DNA of 31,187 nucleotides from Gryganskiella cystojenkinii (lineage: Eukaryota > Mortierellomycota > Mortierellomycetes > Mortierellales > Mortierellaceae), in the NCBI GenBank assembly GCA_015852425.1, contig JAAAIG010000419.1, forward strand, positions 1,018 to 32,204. The letters run 5' to 3'. Both the position numbers and the translations under genes were made by a program. A model generated the notes under the pieces. The model was not told where the DNA came from. It saw only the letters and a list, made by a program, of their open reading frames with translations, and did no database searches. This document shows positions 9,673-19,810 of this stretch, in pieces; position 1 is the stretch's first letter; each line of letters starts with the position of its first letter.

Positions 9673-11397
9673 TTATTGTTGGATGTGAACAGCATACAGC
9701 TGGCATTGCTTTTTCAGAGATGGGTTTGTGAGCCTGTATGGGTTCGCTCTTGGCACCACAAACTGCTCGTGCTTCATCATGAAAAACGTCGTCTCGTACA
9801 CCTGAACCTCCACGGTTCCCGTCAGGACAAGAAACATCTAGAAATCATTTTCATTTGTAAAGAAGAAATGAATAATGTTACATTGGGTCACCAAGATTAT
9901 TGTTTAGGGCATCGTAATCAAAAAAACGCACATACGAGAGGAGACATTGTGGTCTTTTGTAGAGGCTTCTCCTCTCCTGGTTCGAGCATAATGATAGCGG
10001 ACTCTAAAGAGTGGCAATCAAGACCACGGGTGAATTGACCCTCGGTTTCAGGCATGGCCTGGAATGACCCTCTACCTTGCGCCACAACTACAGGTCAAAG
10101 GGTAGTTAACATGTTACGTTGGCGATCTGCTCGTTTTTGGCACTCTTGCGATCAAAAGGAGACAGGACACTCACAACCATCCCACCTTGTTGCATCGTCC
10201 CGCCAGTATCGGGGTCCTTTACTCTACATGTCAACGGCTCATCCACCGCCCCGAATCGGACTGCTTTGTCATCTTCGTCATCTCCATCCTCGCATAGGGT
10301 CGGATCTTGTTCGAGCCGCGTAACAGGCAGCTTGAGTCTACTTTCAGATCTTGTGCGTTTCGATGGTCCATGTCTTTGTTTAGGGAGGGATCTTTCCGTG
10401 GTCATCTCTGGATCCACTCGGATGACAGACTTTATGGTAAAGCCTGGAACCGATGAGTCCTCTGACTTGCCGTACAAGACTCGTTCATTCTTCCAGAACT
10501 CCAGAGGTGCAATCCTGACTCTTGAACCTCGTCGCACTGCGAAAATGGCAAATAAAGCAAAACGAATGCAGAGGGTTATGCGTTATGCTCTACTCTACTG
10601 CAATAAACGATAACGGAACTTTGCGCACACACTCTAAACATACGCCCGTTTTCATTCTGCGTCGTTTTCGCTTTCTCCACAGGGACTGTGACCATCCCTG
10701 GACCAGCAATGTCGATGTTCAAATGTTTTGCTCCAAGGTTGGTTGTCTTCTCTTTTGTGTCCTTGAAAGACTTTCGAGTCATCTTACTCAGTTGGTGCTC
10801 TGCTCGAGCGTCGATTGGACTCTTAGTGGAGAATGCAGGCGAAGACAATGTTTGCTGATCAGAAATATCAGCACATGCTGTTGTCGAGTCGTTGTCCTCT
10901 CCGCCTTGATCAAGCGGTATGATGTTTTCGAGGTCACTGCCATTGATCCGCGGGGTCACTTCGGGTGACTCTTGTAAGTTGGTCTGTCCAGAGGGAAGGG
11001 TTGCGGGCTGTCCTTGAGATCTCAGAGGGATATAATCAGGAGTGGTGCACTGAGATGTTGGAAATGGACTTGGAGGGGAGTCGTCGACTGGTTCTTGTTG
11101 TTGCTGTTGTTGCTCTTCTGGATCGTTCCTTCCGTCCTCATGGACCGTAGCCCATACTTCCGGTAAGGGAGATCCGGGAGATATCTCGTCGTTGTCGTTG
11201 TCCCTGGTCTTGCTTGGCTTTGGTTGTAACATGTATTGGTACTCTTCATCGTCCGGTCCTGAGAGGAGATCATACTCGAGTTCCAAGTTTCTCAGCGCCT
11301 CAGGCGATCCATCCTCGTCTGAGAAGATGTCATTGTCAAGTTGGATCAGACGGTTCTGGCTATGATCGTTTTTGTTGTCGTTTCTGTTGTTGTTCAT
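9673..11397 (-). CDS. MIF2: Inner kinetochore protein CENP-C / Mif2
   Basis: Exons found: 11397-10644, 10536-10175, 10058-9936 and 9837-9673, about 467 residues. The diagnostic CENP-C motif is LRRGSRVRIAPLEFWKNERV, beginning at residue 252 and formed across the first splice junction (C|TG). It binds CENP-A nucleosomes. The C-terminal Mif2 cupin dimerisation domain follows (RVKDPDTGG, SAIIMLEPGEEKPL, MFLVLTGTVEVQVYETTFF, VVPRANPYRL). The N-terminal half is acidic, low complexity, with a poly-Gln run. The second intron is the least certain: donor GTGAGT at 10174 joined to acceptor TTCCAG at 10059 keeps the frame but skips an earlier CTGTAG. The N-terminus may be incomplete: the same frame stays open upstream to an acceptor-like tract near 11493, so one or more 5' exons could lie in 11500-11870. 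Confidence 0.9.
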
Positions 11398-12057
11398 CTT
11401 GGTGTCATCGCGGCTCTTGTTGATGACTTTACCAGTGTTGTCTATCTTGTTGTTGTGTTTGTTTTCACTTTTTGGTTGCTTTTTGGAGGTTCTGCGTGGT
11501 GTTATGAAACGATGGCAAAAAACGAAGAGAAAGTACAGAGGTTAGCACATCAAACAGTAGACGATATTTCTCAACCACGAATCTTTGCATCGCTATTGGA
11601 CATGATAAGGTTAACAATAATCAAAGACGAGACACTTACAACCGAGTTAGATGAGCTGAGGAGTGAGCCTATTTGACAACCACAGGAGAAACTGACGAAG
11701 TGAGTGTGACAGTGAGTGTGACAAAATACCAGTGACGACTTGCCCAGGAGCAAGGACCCACTTTGCCGTCTCGAACGAACAAAGGACTTTTCAAGCCGTT
11801 TCAAAGTTTTCAAACGCTGAGTGTCATTTACCTGAATCATACCGGCATTCAAGCTTGGTGATATGAATGAGAAGCAAAATGAGTATACGGGTGCGATAAC
11901 ACGTCTTCCTCGCGTGTTGTGGATGGTTTTTTTACGGTGTTAGCTTAGGGTCACATGATCATTTGTAGTTCATTTTTTATTTCTAATAGTAAAAGTACAG
12001 TGTGTGTGCATGGTAACCATGAAAATAGAGAGAGTAGGAAACGGACAGCGTCTAATG
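11398..12057. other. Possible 5' exons or promoter of CENP-C
   Basis: On the minus strand there are good donor-like sequences (GTAAGT near 11640, GTAAAT near 11832). A pyrimidine-rich acceptor tract ends near 11493 and leads into the open CENP-C frame. I could not join these into a convincing N-terminus. The rest is probably the 3' flank of the 205-residue gene that stops at 12058. Confidence 0.35.
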
Positions 12058-12764
12058 CTATTGACGGTTCTCAGTCGGGACAGAGACGACAATATCGTTC
12101 AGCTCGACCTCTTTACTCTCCTCATCGATCCTCTTGGTCTCGGCCGCGACCGCCTGAGCATACTCATGTTGATCCTCCCGCTCATAAAAGACCTCCTTGA
12201 CCATATCGAGGTACGTCTTTGTCGGTGGTTGAGACCACTTCTTGTCCAGAGCATCCGCAACATCGCCCAAGCAGACCCCGGACTTTGCATACATTCTGTA
12301 CAACGGTTCCAGCTCGGCATCAATCTTGGGTTGTTCAGGTCTCAACTCCAAACGGAACTTTTCCAGTGTAGGGTCCGAGTAATAAAAGGATTGGTAATAC
12401 TGTGTCCAGGTCAGATCAGGGTTTGGGTACCAAAAAAGATCAAAGACGACGTCGATTTGAGGGCTAGGACGATCATGGAAAACCACGGCTTGAACGACTT
12501 TTGTAGGGCCCACGGTACGGAACCATTCGAGGATCTCGGCCTTTGTGCCGATAAAGACAAAAGTTGAGGTTTGACCGAGCGAGAGCGAGATCTTTTCACC
12601 GAGCATGGGAGGGGTAATGATTCGCTTGTCTCCAGGGAGGCCGCCTAAAGTAATGAGGATGCAATTATGAATTGTTTTTGGTTAGAGAATCATTCAGCAG
12701 CGAAATCGTTGTGAGAGGGGGAGGGAGACATACCCATGGCGTATCCGTATTGAAACTTGCTCAT
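12058..12764 (-). CDS. Unrecognised 205-residue protein
   Basis: Two exons: 12764-12734 (MSKFQYGYAMG) and 12644-12058. The intron is 89 bases (GTATGT..TTTAG) and splits a glycine codon (G|GC). The product is soluble and tryptophan/tyrosine-rich. It has a possible beta-rich N-terminal half (KISLSLGQTSTFVFIG, VVQAVVFHD, IDVVFDLFWYPNPDLTW) and a charged helical C-terminal half (EPLYRMYAKSGVCLGDVADAL, then a Glu/Lys-rich tail). There is no signal peptide, membrane segment or known motif. The first exon was chosen because its ATG gives clean phase continuity; an in-frame internal ATG at 12606 would truncate it. I do not recognise a function. It is divergently arranged with the F-box gene at 13101. 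Confidence 0.75.
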
Positions 12765-13100
12765 TATGATAAATGATAGATGCTTGTTGGTTGAGTTGTT
12801 GTTTTGGAATGAGGGAATGAATGAATGAAAGAGAGGGAATAATGTCAGAAAAGGTGATCAGTATTCAAGCTTTTTATCCAGCAAGTTCGGCCGTTTGGTC
12901 TCTATGGAAGGAAAGCTGTTCGGTTTTGAGTGAGACACCAAAGAATGGCCGGAACCTCTTCACAAGACAGAAAATTCGTGACTGCTTTATTCTTTTGGTG
13001 GCGAAGGATAAACCCACTGCTGTCTGTCGCGTCCCTTTTGTTTGATTGTCGTCATCAACCCTTCGTTTGTTTCATCGTCATCCATCCAGCAACAAACAAT
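12765..13100. other. Intergenic between divergent genes
   Basis: This 336-base stretch should hold the promoters of the minus-strand 205-residue gene and the plus-strand F-box/LRR gene. GAATGAAT-type repeats occur near 12812-12830. No specific element could be supported. Confidence 0.4.
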
Positions 13101-14774
13101 ATGGATGAGCCCGTAATCATTCAGCAGATTGGCCTGTACCTCTACCCAGGTGACCTCCCTCAGTACTTTCGAGTCTGCAAAACTTGGCACATGTCTCTTG
13201 CCCCGGTCCTCTACCAGCGCATCAACGAAACCTAAGGCCAAAAGCCATCCACTCAAGCCCTCGATCGCTACGCTCAACACATTCGCTCTCTTCATATTGA
13301 TCTCGAGGACACCCGTCGACTTAATCTCTACCTCAACCGACCCTCCGTCAAATGCAACAACCTCACCCAGCTCGGACTCGCCTTCTCTGGTGACAAGAAA
13401 GAGGTCAAACTGGCCCTGGCCCTTGTCAAGCTGAACCCCAAGGGTCTTCAAAAGTTCCATGCCATGGCCGATGGCGAGTACCAATGCAGGGTCCCCTGGA
13501 AACAGATTCTGGACCATTGCCCAGATTTAAAGGAACTCTGGCTGCAGCATATTTCACTCTCCAAGCTCGACCTCCAACATATCACCGCGGCTGGACCTAG
13601 ACTCGAGGTCCTAAAGTTGGAAAGTTGCGAACTGGACGAGGACGCCAAATTGCCGAAGGAACCCGTCGGAGGAAGTGATTTATGCCAAAACCTGAAACAC
13701 GTCTCGATTGATGGAATTTTTGGCAAGAACGATATGTACAAGTGGATCCAGAAGCGAACCCATCTCGAGATACTCGAGTGGAAGAGTATCGGTCGATCCC
13801 AGCACGAGTTTAGTGATGACGAGGATGAAGGGGACTCTGGCGATCGGTACGACAGGAACGACAGATACGATGACGATGAAGATGATGATGCAGGGCCGAA
13901 ACCCAAAGTCGCCTTTGCCCAGGTCATCCGCGCTCCAATTTGGTCCAAAGTTCATAGTCTGACTCTGACCTCGAAGCGGTATGGTCTACTGAGCGACAGC
14001 TCTCTTGCGCTCATCCTGGAAAGTTGTGCACCCCTGAGAAAGATTGTGGTCCCGAAATCGCATGCCTGGCACCGATTCTTTGATGCTCTCGACCGGCGCC
14101 ACTTTGCAACCTTGGAAAAAGTCGATCTCAGCAATTGCAAGAGCATCCGAAGCTGGATGATCCAAAAGATGCTCACGTCCTGCCCGCGGTTGACTGAATT
14201 CAAGGCCACAGAGATTCCAGCGAACGAACTGGTTGTTGGCCCTCAAGGAGCAGCAAGACGCAAGAGCTACCGAATGCACACAGATGATGGCGAGGATGAA
14301 GAACGCAAGGTGGAAGAAGACGAGGATGACGATTTTGAGCCTGTACCTCTGGATCCTGAAATTCTGGGACGCTACAAAGCCGCGCGTGATGATGCAGCAG
14401 ATCAAGTCCAGCCCTGGGTCTGTCGAGGTCTCCGCGTCCTGCAACTCGGCATCAATGGTGTGGACCCCGAATGGAACGTTCAGGTCTTTGAACAGCTCGG
14501 CAAGATGACTCGACTCGAAAGTCTGGATGTTGGCTTTAGAGGACAGTATACTGTCGATGACGCGTTGGATTTCCGTCTCCAGTCCGGTCTGGATCGTTTG
14601 GCGCCGCTGAAAGACCTTCAGTGTCTGTATTTCCATGGGACCCGTCAACAGATGGAAGCCGTCGATGTCCTTTGGATCACGAAACAGTGGCCAAAGTTGC
14701 GAGAGTTGTCTAGAAACTTTCATCACGACTACACCACCAAGAAGGGACTCGACAAGCTTGTCCATATCGATTAG
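13101..14774 (+). pseudogene. F-box/LRR protein with an in-frame TAA at codon 45 (pseudogene, or shortened gene)
   Basis: From ATG 13101 the first 44 codons encode an F-box-like domain (IGLYLYPGDLPQYFRVCKTWH). A TAA follows at 13233-13235. The same frame then continues open for 512 codons to TAG at 14774, with LRR-like content (LKELWLQHISLS, LTLTSKRYG, LTEFKATEIPANELVVG) and two acidic insertions (about codons 236-260 and 394-412). The total of 557 codons matches the 546-residue convergent paralogue at 14893-16533. That paralogue aligns across the stop (its ALERYAHHIR against ALDRYAQHIR here). F-box proteins of this type are substrate adaptors of SCF ubiquitin ligases. No plausible intron removes only the stop. 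Without readthrough, translation could start only at the internal Met (13464), losing the F-box. Confidence 0.8.
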
Positions 14775-14892
14775 ATCGCTCCTCTCTCACCCCTGTCGAG
14801 TGCTAATAGTAACACATCATATTTTTTTTCCCTTTCAATTTTCAAAACCTCAATTATGCATGCGGATTAAAACATAGAAAAGATCTTTATTT
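14775..14892. other. Convergent 3' ends of two F-box/LRR genes
   Basis: Only 118 bases separate the two stop codons, so the 3' untranslated regions must be short or overlap. On the minus strand an AATAAA (14886-14891) lies two bases after the TAA of the 14893-16533 gene. Confidence 0.6.
14886..14891 (-). terminator. Poly(A) signal AATAAA, two bases after a stop codon
   Basis: The plus strand reads TTTATT, so the minus strand reads AATAAA immediately after the stop of the F-box/LRR gene. It implies a very short 3' untranslated region, in keeping with the tight convergent arrangement. Confidence 0.4.
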
Positions 14893-16533
14893 TTAATCCA
14901 AAAGCTTGTTCAGTTCTTTGTTCAGCAGTGGGTCAGAATGTAAATTGGTCGTGATCTGGATTCCGGGCCACTGACGCTTGATCCACAGGACGTCCTCCTC
15001 TCCCATCTGTTGACTTGTCCTCGCAAACGAAAACGTCTCCAACTGCTTCAGGGCGGCCAACTGACCCAATCCGGACCGTAACCGCAGATCCAAGGCTCGA
15101 CCACGGACATACGAATCGGGCAAAGCTTGGTCGTACCCGACATGCAAGTCGATCAACTGGGTCAGTTTTGCCAACTGAGCAAAGACCTGTTCATCCCATC
15201 CGTCCTCTAACCGATCCATGGCGACATAGAGGTGTTTCAGTCCAAGGCAGGACCAAGGTCGGACCCGGATCACATCCCGGTTCCGTGTGGACCAATAATA
15301 CCCCTTAACTTCCGGGCTCAACTCCTCGACCTCGTCCAACGCATGGTTCTCGTCCCATTGACGGTCCTCGCTTGTCTGTCTGGCTCGACTCTCCTCAGCT
15401 CCGAGACCAACGACAAGTTCGTTCATATTCATGTTGGTGGTCTTGAAGAACGTCAACCTCGGACAGTTGGTCAGGATCCGTTGACACATCCAGGATCGCA
15501 TATCGTGGCACTCCGAGATATCGAGGTGTTCCAGCGTTGGGAAATGACGTTCGAGAGAGTGCATAAAGCTGTACCAGACCAACGAGTCGGGCACGGCGAT
15601 CTTGGTGAGGTGAGCACAGGCATCGAGGATAAGACCGTATTGGCCATCACTCAGACAGGTTGATCCAGAAATCGTGAGACTGTGCAATTGCGACCAAAGT
15701 TGTGTCCTGAGAATATCACAAAAGACGACGGTACCCATTTCGTCTTCGAGATCTCCGAGGGCTGGTTCTTTCCATTCGAGGGATTCGAGTTGTGGACAGG
15801 CCTGGATCCATTCCAGCCCCTGCAATTGAGGGTACTCTGTGTCGATGGAAAGATGTTTCAACAAAGGAAACTGCGGAGGAGGGATTGGTTGTGGTGGTGC
15901 CGATAGGAGACACTCACTACTACAGGGACTGACGGCAAACTCTGTCTCGCATTGGAGGATGACAAGCTTGATGAGCTGTGGGGCAAGCTCAAAGATTTGG
16001 TCGAGATCTTCTCTTGTGAGCGAAATATCTTGGAGTATTAATTCTTGTAGAACCGGGGGACAATGGGCAAAGAGGGTGCCCCAAGAAAAGATATTGATCC
16101 GACTCTGGTGTCCCGAGAGTTCGAGGATTTGGAGGTTCTGGTTCATCATGACGAGGGCGGCCGCTCGCCACCATTCTTGACCTGTGCCGCCGTCAAAAAG
16201 CTGAGTCTTCTGTTGCTGTTCGTCCATCTTGTCGATTGCTGGACCGAGAAATAACAATGAGAGACGTTTGAGGCTATTACAACGGATGGACCGCCGACCT
16301 GTGTAGGCCTTGACTAGTGGGTCGGCTTTGTCGCCAATGGTCAGGGTGAGGTCTCGAATGTGATGGGCGTACCGTTCCAGGGCAGGGATGGTGGGTCGGT
16401 CATTTCGGTCAAGTTTTTGGTAAAGTAATGTGGAGAGGACAGAATGCCAACTCTTGCAGACTTGGATTGATGTCAAGAGTTCTCGACGACGGAGGTGATG
16501 ACCAAGTAGTAAGAGAAGTTCTGGCACATTCAT
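14893..16533 (-). CDS. F-box/LRR protein, intact paralogue of the 13101-14774 gene
   Basis: A single exon of 546 residues. The N-terminal F-box-like domain spans about residues 1-45 (PELLLLLGHHLRRRELLTSIQVCKSWHSVLS). Irregular leucine-rich repeats follow to the end (LQELILQDISLTREDL, LKHLSIDTEYPQLQG, LTISGSTCLSDGQYG, LEHLDISECHDMRSWM, LKHLYVAMDRL). The family role is substrate recognition in an SCF ubiquitin ligase, binding Skp1 through the F-box; the substrate is unknown. The ATG at 16533 begins exactly at the F-box and aligns with the paralogue's start. The acidic insertions of the plus-strand copy are absent. Such F-box/LRR genes are strongly expanded in Mortierella-type fungi. Confidence 0.9.
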   Translation of the reverse strand: MNVPELLLLLGHHLRRRELLTSIQVCKSWHSVLSTLLYQKLDRNDRPTIPALERYAHHIRDLTLTIGDKADPLVKAYTGRRSIRCNSLKRLSLLFLGPAIDKMDEQQQKTQLFDGGTGQEWWRAAALVMMNQNLQILELSGHQSRINIFSWGTLFAHCPPVLQELILQDISLTREDLDQIFELAPQLIKLVILQCETEFAVSPCSSECLLSAPPQPIPPPQFPLLKHLSIDTEYPQLQGLEWIQACPQLESLEWKEPALGDLEDEMGTVVFCDILRTQLWSQLHSLTISGSTCLSDGQYGLILDACAHLTKIAVPDSLVWYSFMHSLERHFPTLEHLDISECHDMRSWMCQRILTNCPRLTFFKTTNMNMNELVVGLGAEESRARQTSEDRQWDENHALDEVEELSPEVKGYYWSTRNRDVIRVRPWSCLGLKHLYVAMDRLEDGWDEQVFAQLAKLTQLIDLHVGYDQALPDSYVRGRALDLRLRSGLGQLAALKQLETFSFARTSQQMGEEDVLWIKRQWPGIQITTNLHSDPLLNKELNKLLD

Positions 16534-16541
16534 TATGGGAA

Positions 16542-16576
16542 GGGGAATGTGATGTCAAGGGGGAATGTGATGTGAA
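16542..16576. repeat. Tandem duplication of an 18-base unit
   Basis: GGGGAATGTGATGTCAA at 16542 is followed by GGGGAATGTGATGTGAA at 16560, one mismatch in 17. It lies immediately upstream of the ATG of the F-box/LRR gene that starts at 16533, so it is in that gene's leader or core promoter. Confidence 0.8.
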
Positions 16577-18042
16577 GGAGGGTGGGAGTATGAAGAATGT
16601 AATGGGGAACCGAGAAATAAATTAAAAAAAAAGCCGAGAGTGGGAAGAATTAAAGCTGTGTGTGCGGATACTTTGGTGGCGTCCCCGCCAGGAAAGTGTG
16701 TGTGTGACTCGGAAAGTAGTAGCTAGCAGAGACTCTCTTTCCCAGTCTCCACTCCTTCAGCGCACGTGGACCGTCCAACCGAAATTTTTGGGGATCGCAG
16801 CATCTCAATTTTTACTCTTCAGCCTTTGAACAATGAGTAGGTTCATTTTTTCAGTCGTGGTTGTGTTCGCGTGCAGAGATCATCCTAAAATAATCGCCAT
16901 AGGGAATATTTGGTGGACAGACTGATTGACTACTGCTTCATCCACTTACGTGCCAAAGCATCCGATGACATCTGCTGCTTGTGCAAGGCGCTTGAAGAGT
17001 AGGACGCGCATAGATGGTCGATACAAGAACGGCAGTACTTGCCAACAAAGTAATGGATGGTACCTTCATGAATGCAGAGAGGTATTTGTACATTGCAAGA
17101 TTAGAGAGAACGTGCTCTTACAGAGAGATGTGAGGTCGAAAACAAGTGTTGGAAGGTGGTTGTTTTTTGTAACAAGCGTTGTGAAGAGGAATCGGGTCAT
17201 TTATACTAAATAGCGCGACCTTTGCTAGAGCTAGCCCCAGGATCACATTGAGGTACACCGCCTGAGATCTAGACATTGGATAAGAAAAGATTCAGCCATG
17301 ATGATTTCATAATCGTATGTACCGCACCATGTCAGTATCAGGGACCAATATACTTCTCTCGAATGAATCAGGGATATATAATAACTCACTCTTATCCCAC
17401 TTCAGTATCTATCCCCTTGAAAGAAAAAATTAAAGTAAAAGTCGTCAAAATGAGGGAGAATTGCTGTTGTGTTGTTTATAGTTTTTGCAGGGTGGCTGTT
17501 GTCGGAGAATCTAGGTGCCGACTACCTTGCCTAGGGCAAGGTGGGTGTTCAGATATCTGTCTCCTGGCTGACTTGACCATGGGGACGTAGAGAGTTATGG
17601 CACGACTCATCTCGGTAGGACGCGGTCGAGATGTTAAAACGAAATCGAGGGAGAACATCTAAGGGACATCGAATGAGTGCAAAAAAAGATACACGTACCG
17701 TATAAATAGGAGGAGGTTTAGCTACTTCTGGCAGAGCATCGTGGTGATTGCACCAGCCCCAGCCCCTGTAACATTCATTTTCATTTTTTTTTCTCTTTTT
17801 TTTCGGCAACACTGTTTTGTCGCCAGTTTCTCCTTTTCGAGGATTGGCCTTCGGGAAAGACCAAAGTGACGGAAAATTGCTTTGTGTTGACGCGTTTTTT
17901 TGCTAACAAAAGAGAAACAGAAGAGCCCTGAATCAGAGAGCTTTCTTTTTTTTTTTTTTGTTTTTTTGTTAGGAGATTCTCTTTATCTCTTTTACATAAA
18001 CTGAGTAATTGCTGAGGAGAGTCGACAAAGAACAAAGGTAAT

Positions 18043-18095
18043 GGAATGGGAGAGAGGAGCGTTAAGGGAATGGGAGAGGGGAGCGTTAAGGGAAT
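18043..18095. repeat. Tandem duplication of a 24-base unit
   Basis: The units at 18043-18066 and 18067-18090 (GGAATGGGAGAGAGGAGC.. type) differ at one base and are followed by a partial third copy (GGAAT). The surrounding DNA has no gene. Confidence 0.85.
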
Positions 18096-18589
18096 ACTGC
18101 AGCCAAATGGAAGCATCGAACATGATGATTACGCACTTTTGTTCAGCAGTACCATTTCCACCAATCTTTAATGGATTCCTATCAAACAACAATTTGCACA
18201 ATCCTCGTGATCTTGTCCCATGCCTTGATGTGGCAACGCTCAGAGATAAAGACACTTGTTATTGATCCACAGAACATTCTCTCTCTCTAGATCAGCTTGG
18301 TTGCACCTAAACTCGTAACTCTCATATAATGTTCGCGAAAATCGAATCCTTTAGTTTCCACAAAGTAAAAAGAGTAACTAGATAACCGGGAACAGTTTAC
18401 TATTCTTAGTGGTCTAGCGGCGCTGTATAGTTTTACAACCCGCTTACAATATACAGTCCGGGTCATTGGTTTTTGATCATTAAGAGATTCTCCTTCTCCT
18501 TCTGCAACTTCATATCTTCAAACTCGAGTACTGTAAACTTGCGCTGACAGATATTAGACTTTAAACGAAGTTCTAGACTACGACCGTTT

Positions 18590-18916
18590 CCTTGCGATTG
18601 GTGATGCTAACTAGGCCCTGAACTTTTTGGTGCCACCGTTGCCTCAGTCGGAGTGGATACGCTGCATTTCCACAAGTTCACGAGCGGGCACACCTGGCAA
18701 TCGGGACTGTGTCAAGCCATGATGACCTTGTAGTTCCCTTGCACTCGTACGCACATTACGGAGTTCCAGCACACTGCTGGTCCCTTGACGACGAACTCCT
18801 TATTGATCCGTGTCGACACCAAGGCTGGACATGGCGCCGGCAAGCCCATTGTCAAGAGAATCGCCGAGACCGCTGATCAATATTCGTTCATGGCCATCTC
18901 CCTAGGTATCAAATGA
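18590..18916 (+). pseudogene. Relic of the prolyl oligopeptidase 3' end
   Basis: Bases from about 18628 to 18916 align with 22110-22505 of the intact gene. Similarity may reach back to about 18590. Damage visible: a two-base deletion in the GGAGT|GGATA region, loss of about 100 bases between CAATCGG and TCAAGCC (including the NKEDFENLY part), a further small deletion near the TCGTACGC stretch, a TAG in place of the GTGG after GATGACC, and TGG changed to TGA near the end. The catalytic serine region is missing or unrecognisable. The last 45 codons, including the catalytic-histidine motif AGHGAGKP, still read in frame and contain a perfect match of more than 40 bases to the parent. It lies 0.9 kb upstream of the parent on the same strand, so a tandem duplication is likely. 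Confidence 0.9.
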
Positions 18917-19810
18917 AGAGTATAGGCCGTCTGACACGATTTCCGAAGAACGGACCATACCCAAACGTCTCTTTAGATAAACCCCCGCCCCCGGGAAAAC
19001 AAAAGATAGTACCTTTCTACCTTTTCTTGACGACTTCTTGTCAAAGAAAGAACCACAATGAAAAGAGGCGAGGGAGGCACCGCCACTCTGTTTCGTGTTC
19101 AGGGAGGGGTTTTTCTTTGTGCTTCGTGTTTGTGCAAAAGTTTCTCGCGCCCCAACAACAGTCTATGGCCGGGCTGAGGGGCAGGAAGGGAAGCACAGAG
19201 TTCCACGTAGAGCGCATTGTACTCCAAGCCAGTCGAAAAAAATATGGGTTGGGGGAGGTCGATATTTGAAGGCCCTCGTTTGTACAACAAACGAAATTTC
19301 AATTGGAATATGGTAAAGCAAAGAAAATTGAGTTGCCGAGGTACTTCTTATTTGCTGAGAAAATGTCCTCGAACATGATTGGAGCTTGATTGACGCCATA
19401 TACACTTTTTCTTCTCGCACCATCTTTTGGGGCTGAAGAGTCGATAAAGAGCACAGGAAAGGTCATGCGGACGGTTTGTCGATGCTTTACTTTTTGGGAG
19501 CCGTCCATGAAAGTTTTTTTTTTTTTTTTTTTTTGTTCTCACGAATCACCCGACGTGATCGTTCTTTTTCATAAACGTTAAAGGGCCAAGTAACATTTCC
19601 CCTTTTTCTTCCTCTTTTCTTCTCTTCTTCTACAGTCCACTCATCCGTCTCCTTCTCCTTCTTCGACCTTCTCCCCAACAGCTTCCTTTCATTCTTCTCA
19701 CCATTGCGAATCTGTTTAGACACGCTTTCTAATCCCACACGTCGTTCGTCCTTCTCTGTCTCCCGCAACCGTCCTCTCCTTTCCGTCCCCCGACACCAAC
19801 CACTATCAGA
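18917..19810. other. Upstream region of the prolyl oligopeptidase gene
   Basis: About 900 bases with no supported gene. A 22-base T run lies near 19513-19534. From about 19598 to the ATG the plus strand is strongly CT-rich, a typical leader of well-expressed fungal genes. The TTCTACAG near 19627-19634 could be an acceptor of a leader intron. No specific binding site is claimed. Confidence 0.45.

Larger units (their letters stand above)
16534..18589. other. About 2 kb without a recognisable gene
   Basis: ORFs here are short, often begin at non-ATG codons and resemble no family. The stretch contains two minisatellite-like duplications (listed), poly(T) tracts (17786-17801, 17943-17967) and a hairpin with arms CTGTATA/TATACAG (18423-18456). 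The far end passes into a degraded prolyl oligopeptidase fragment. No transposon open frame or terminal repeats were seen. It may contain further decayed sequence that is not recognisable by eye. Confidence 0.5.

Noticed and set aside
13986..14765. Minus-strand ORF of 259 residues opposite the plus-strand F-box/LRR gene
   Set aside because: The plus-strand frame has clear LRR paralogy; the reverse frame has no family features.
16926..17590. Short plus-strand ORFs in the gene-poor 2 kb
   Set aside because: They use non-ATG starts or lack any recognisable motif, and nothing supports splicing into a longer gene.
18400..18480. tRNA-like stretch containing TGGTCTAGCGG (A-box-like)
   Set aside because: There is no proper B box, acceptor stem or anticodon arm. 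The inverted repeat CTGTATA/TATACAG does not fit a cloverleaf.
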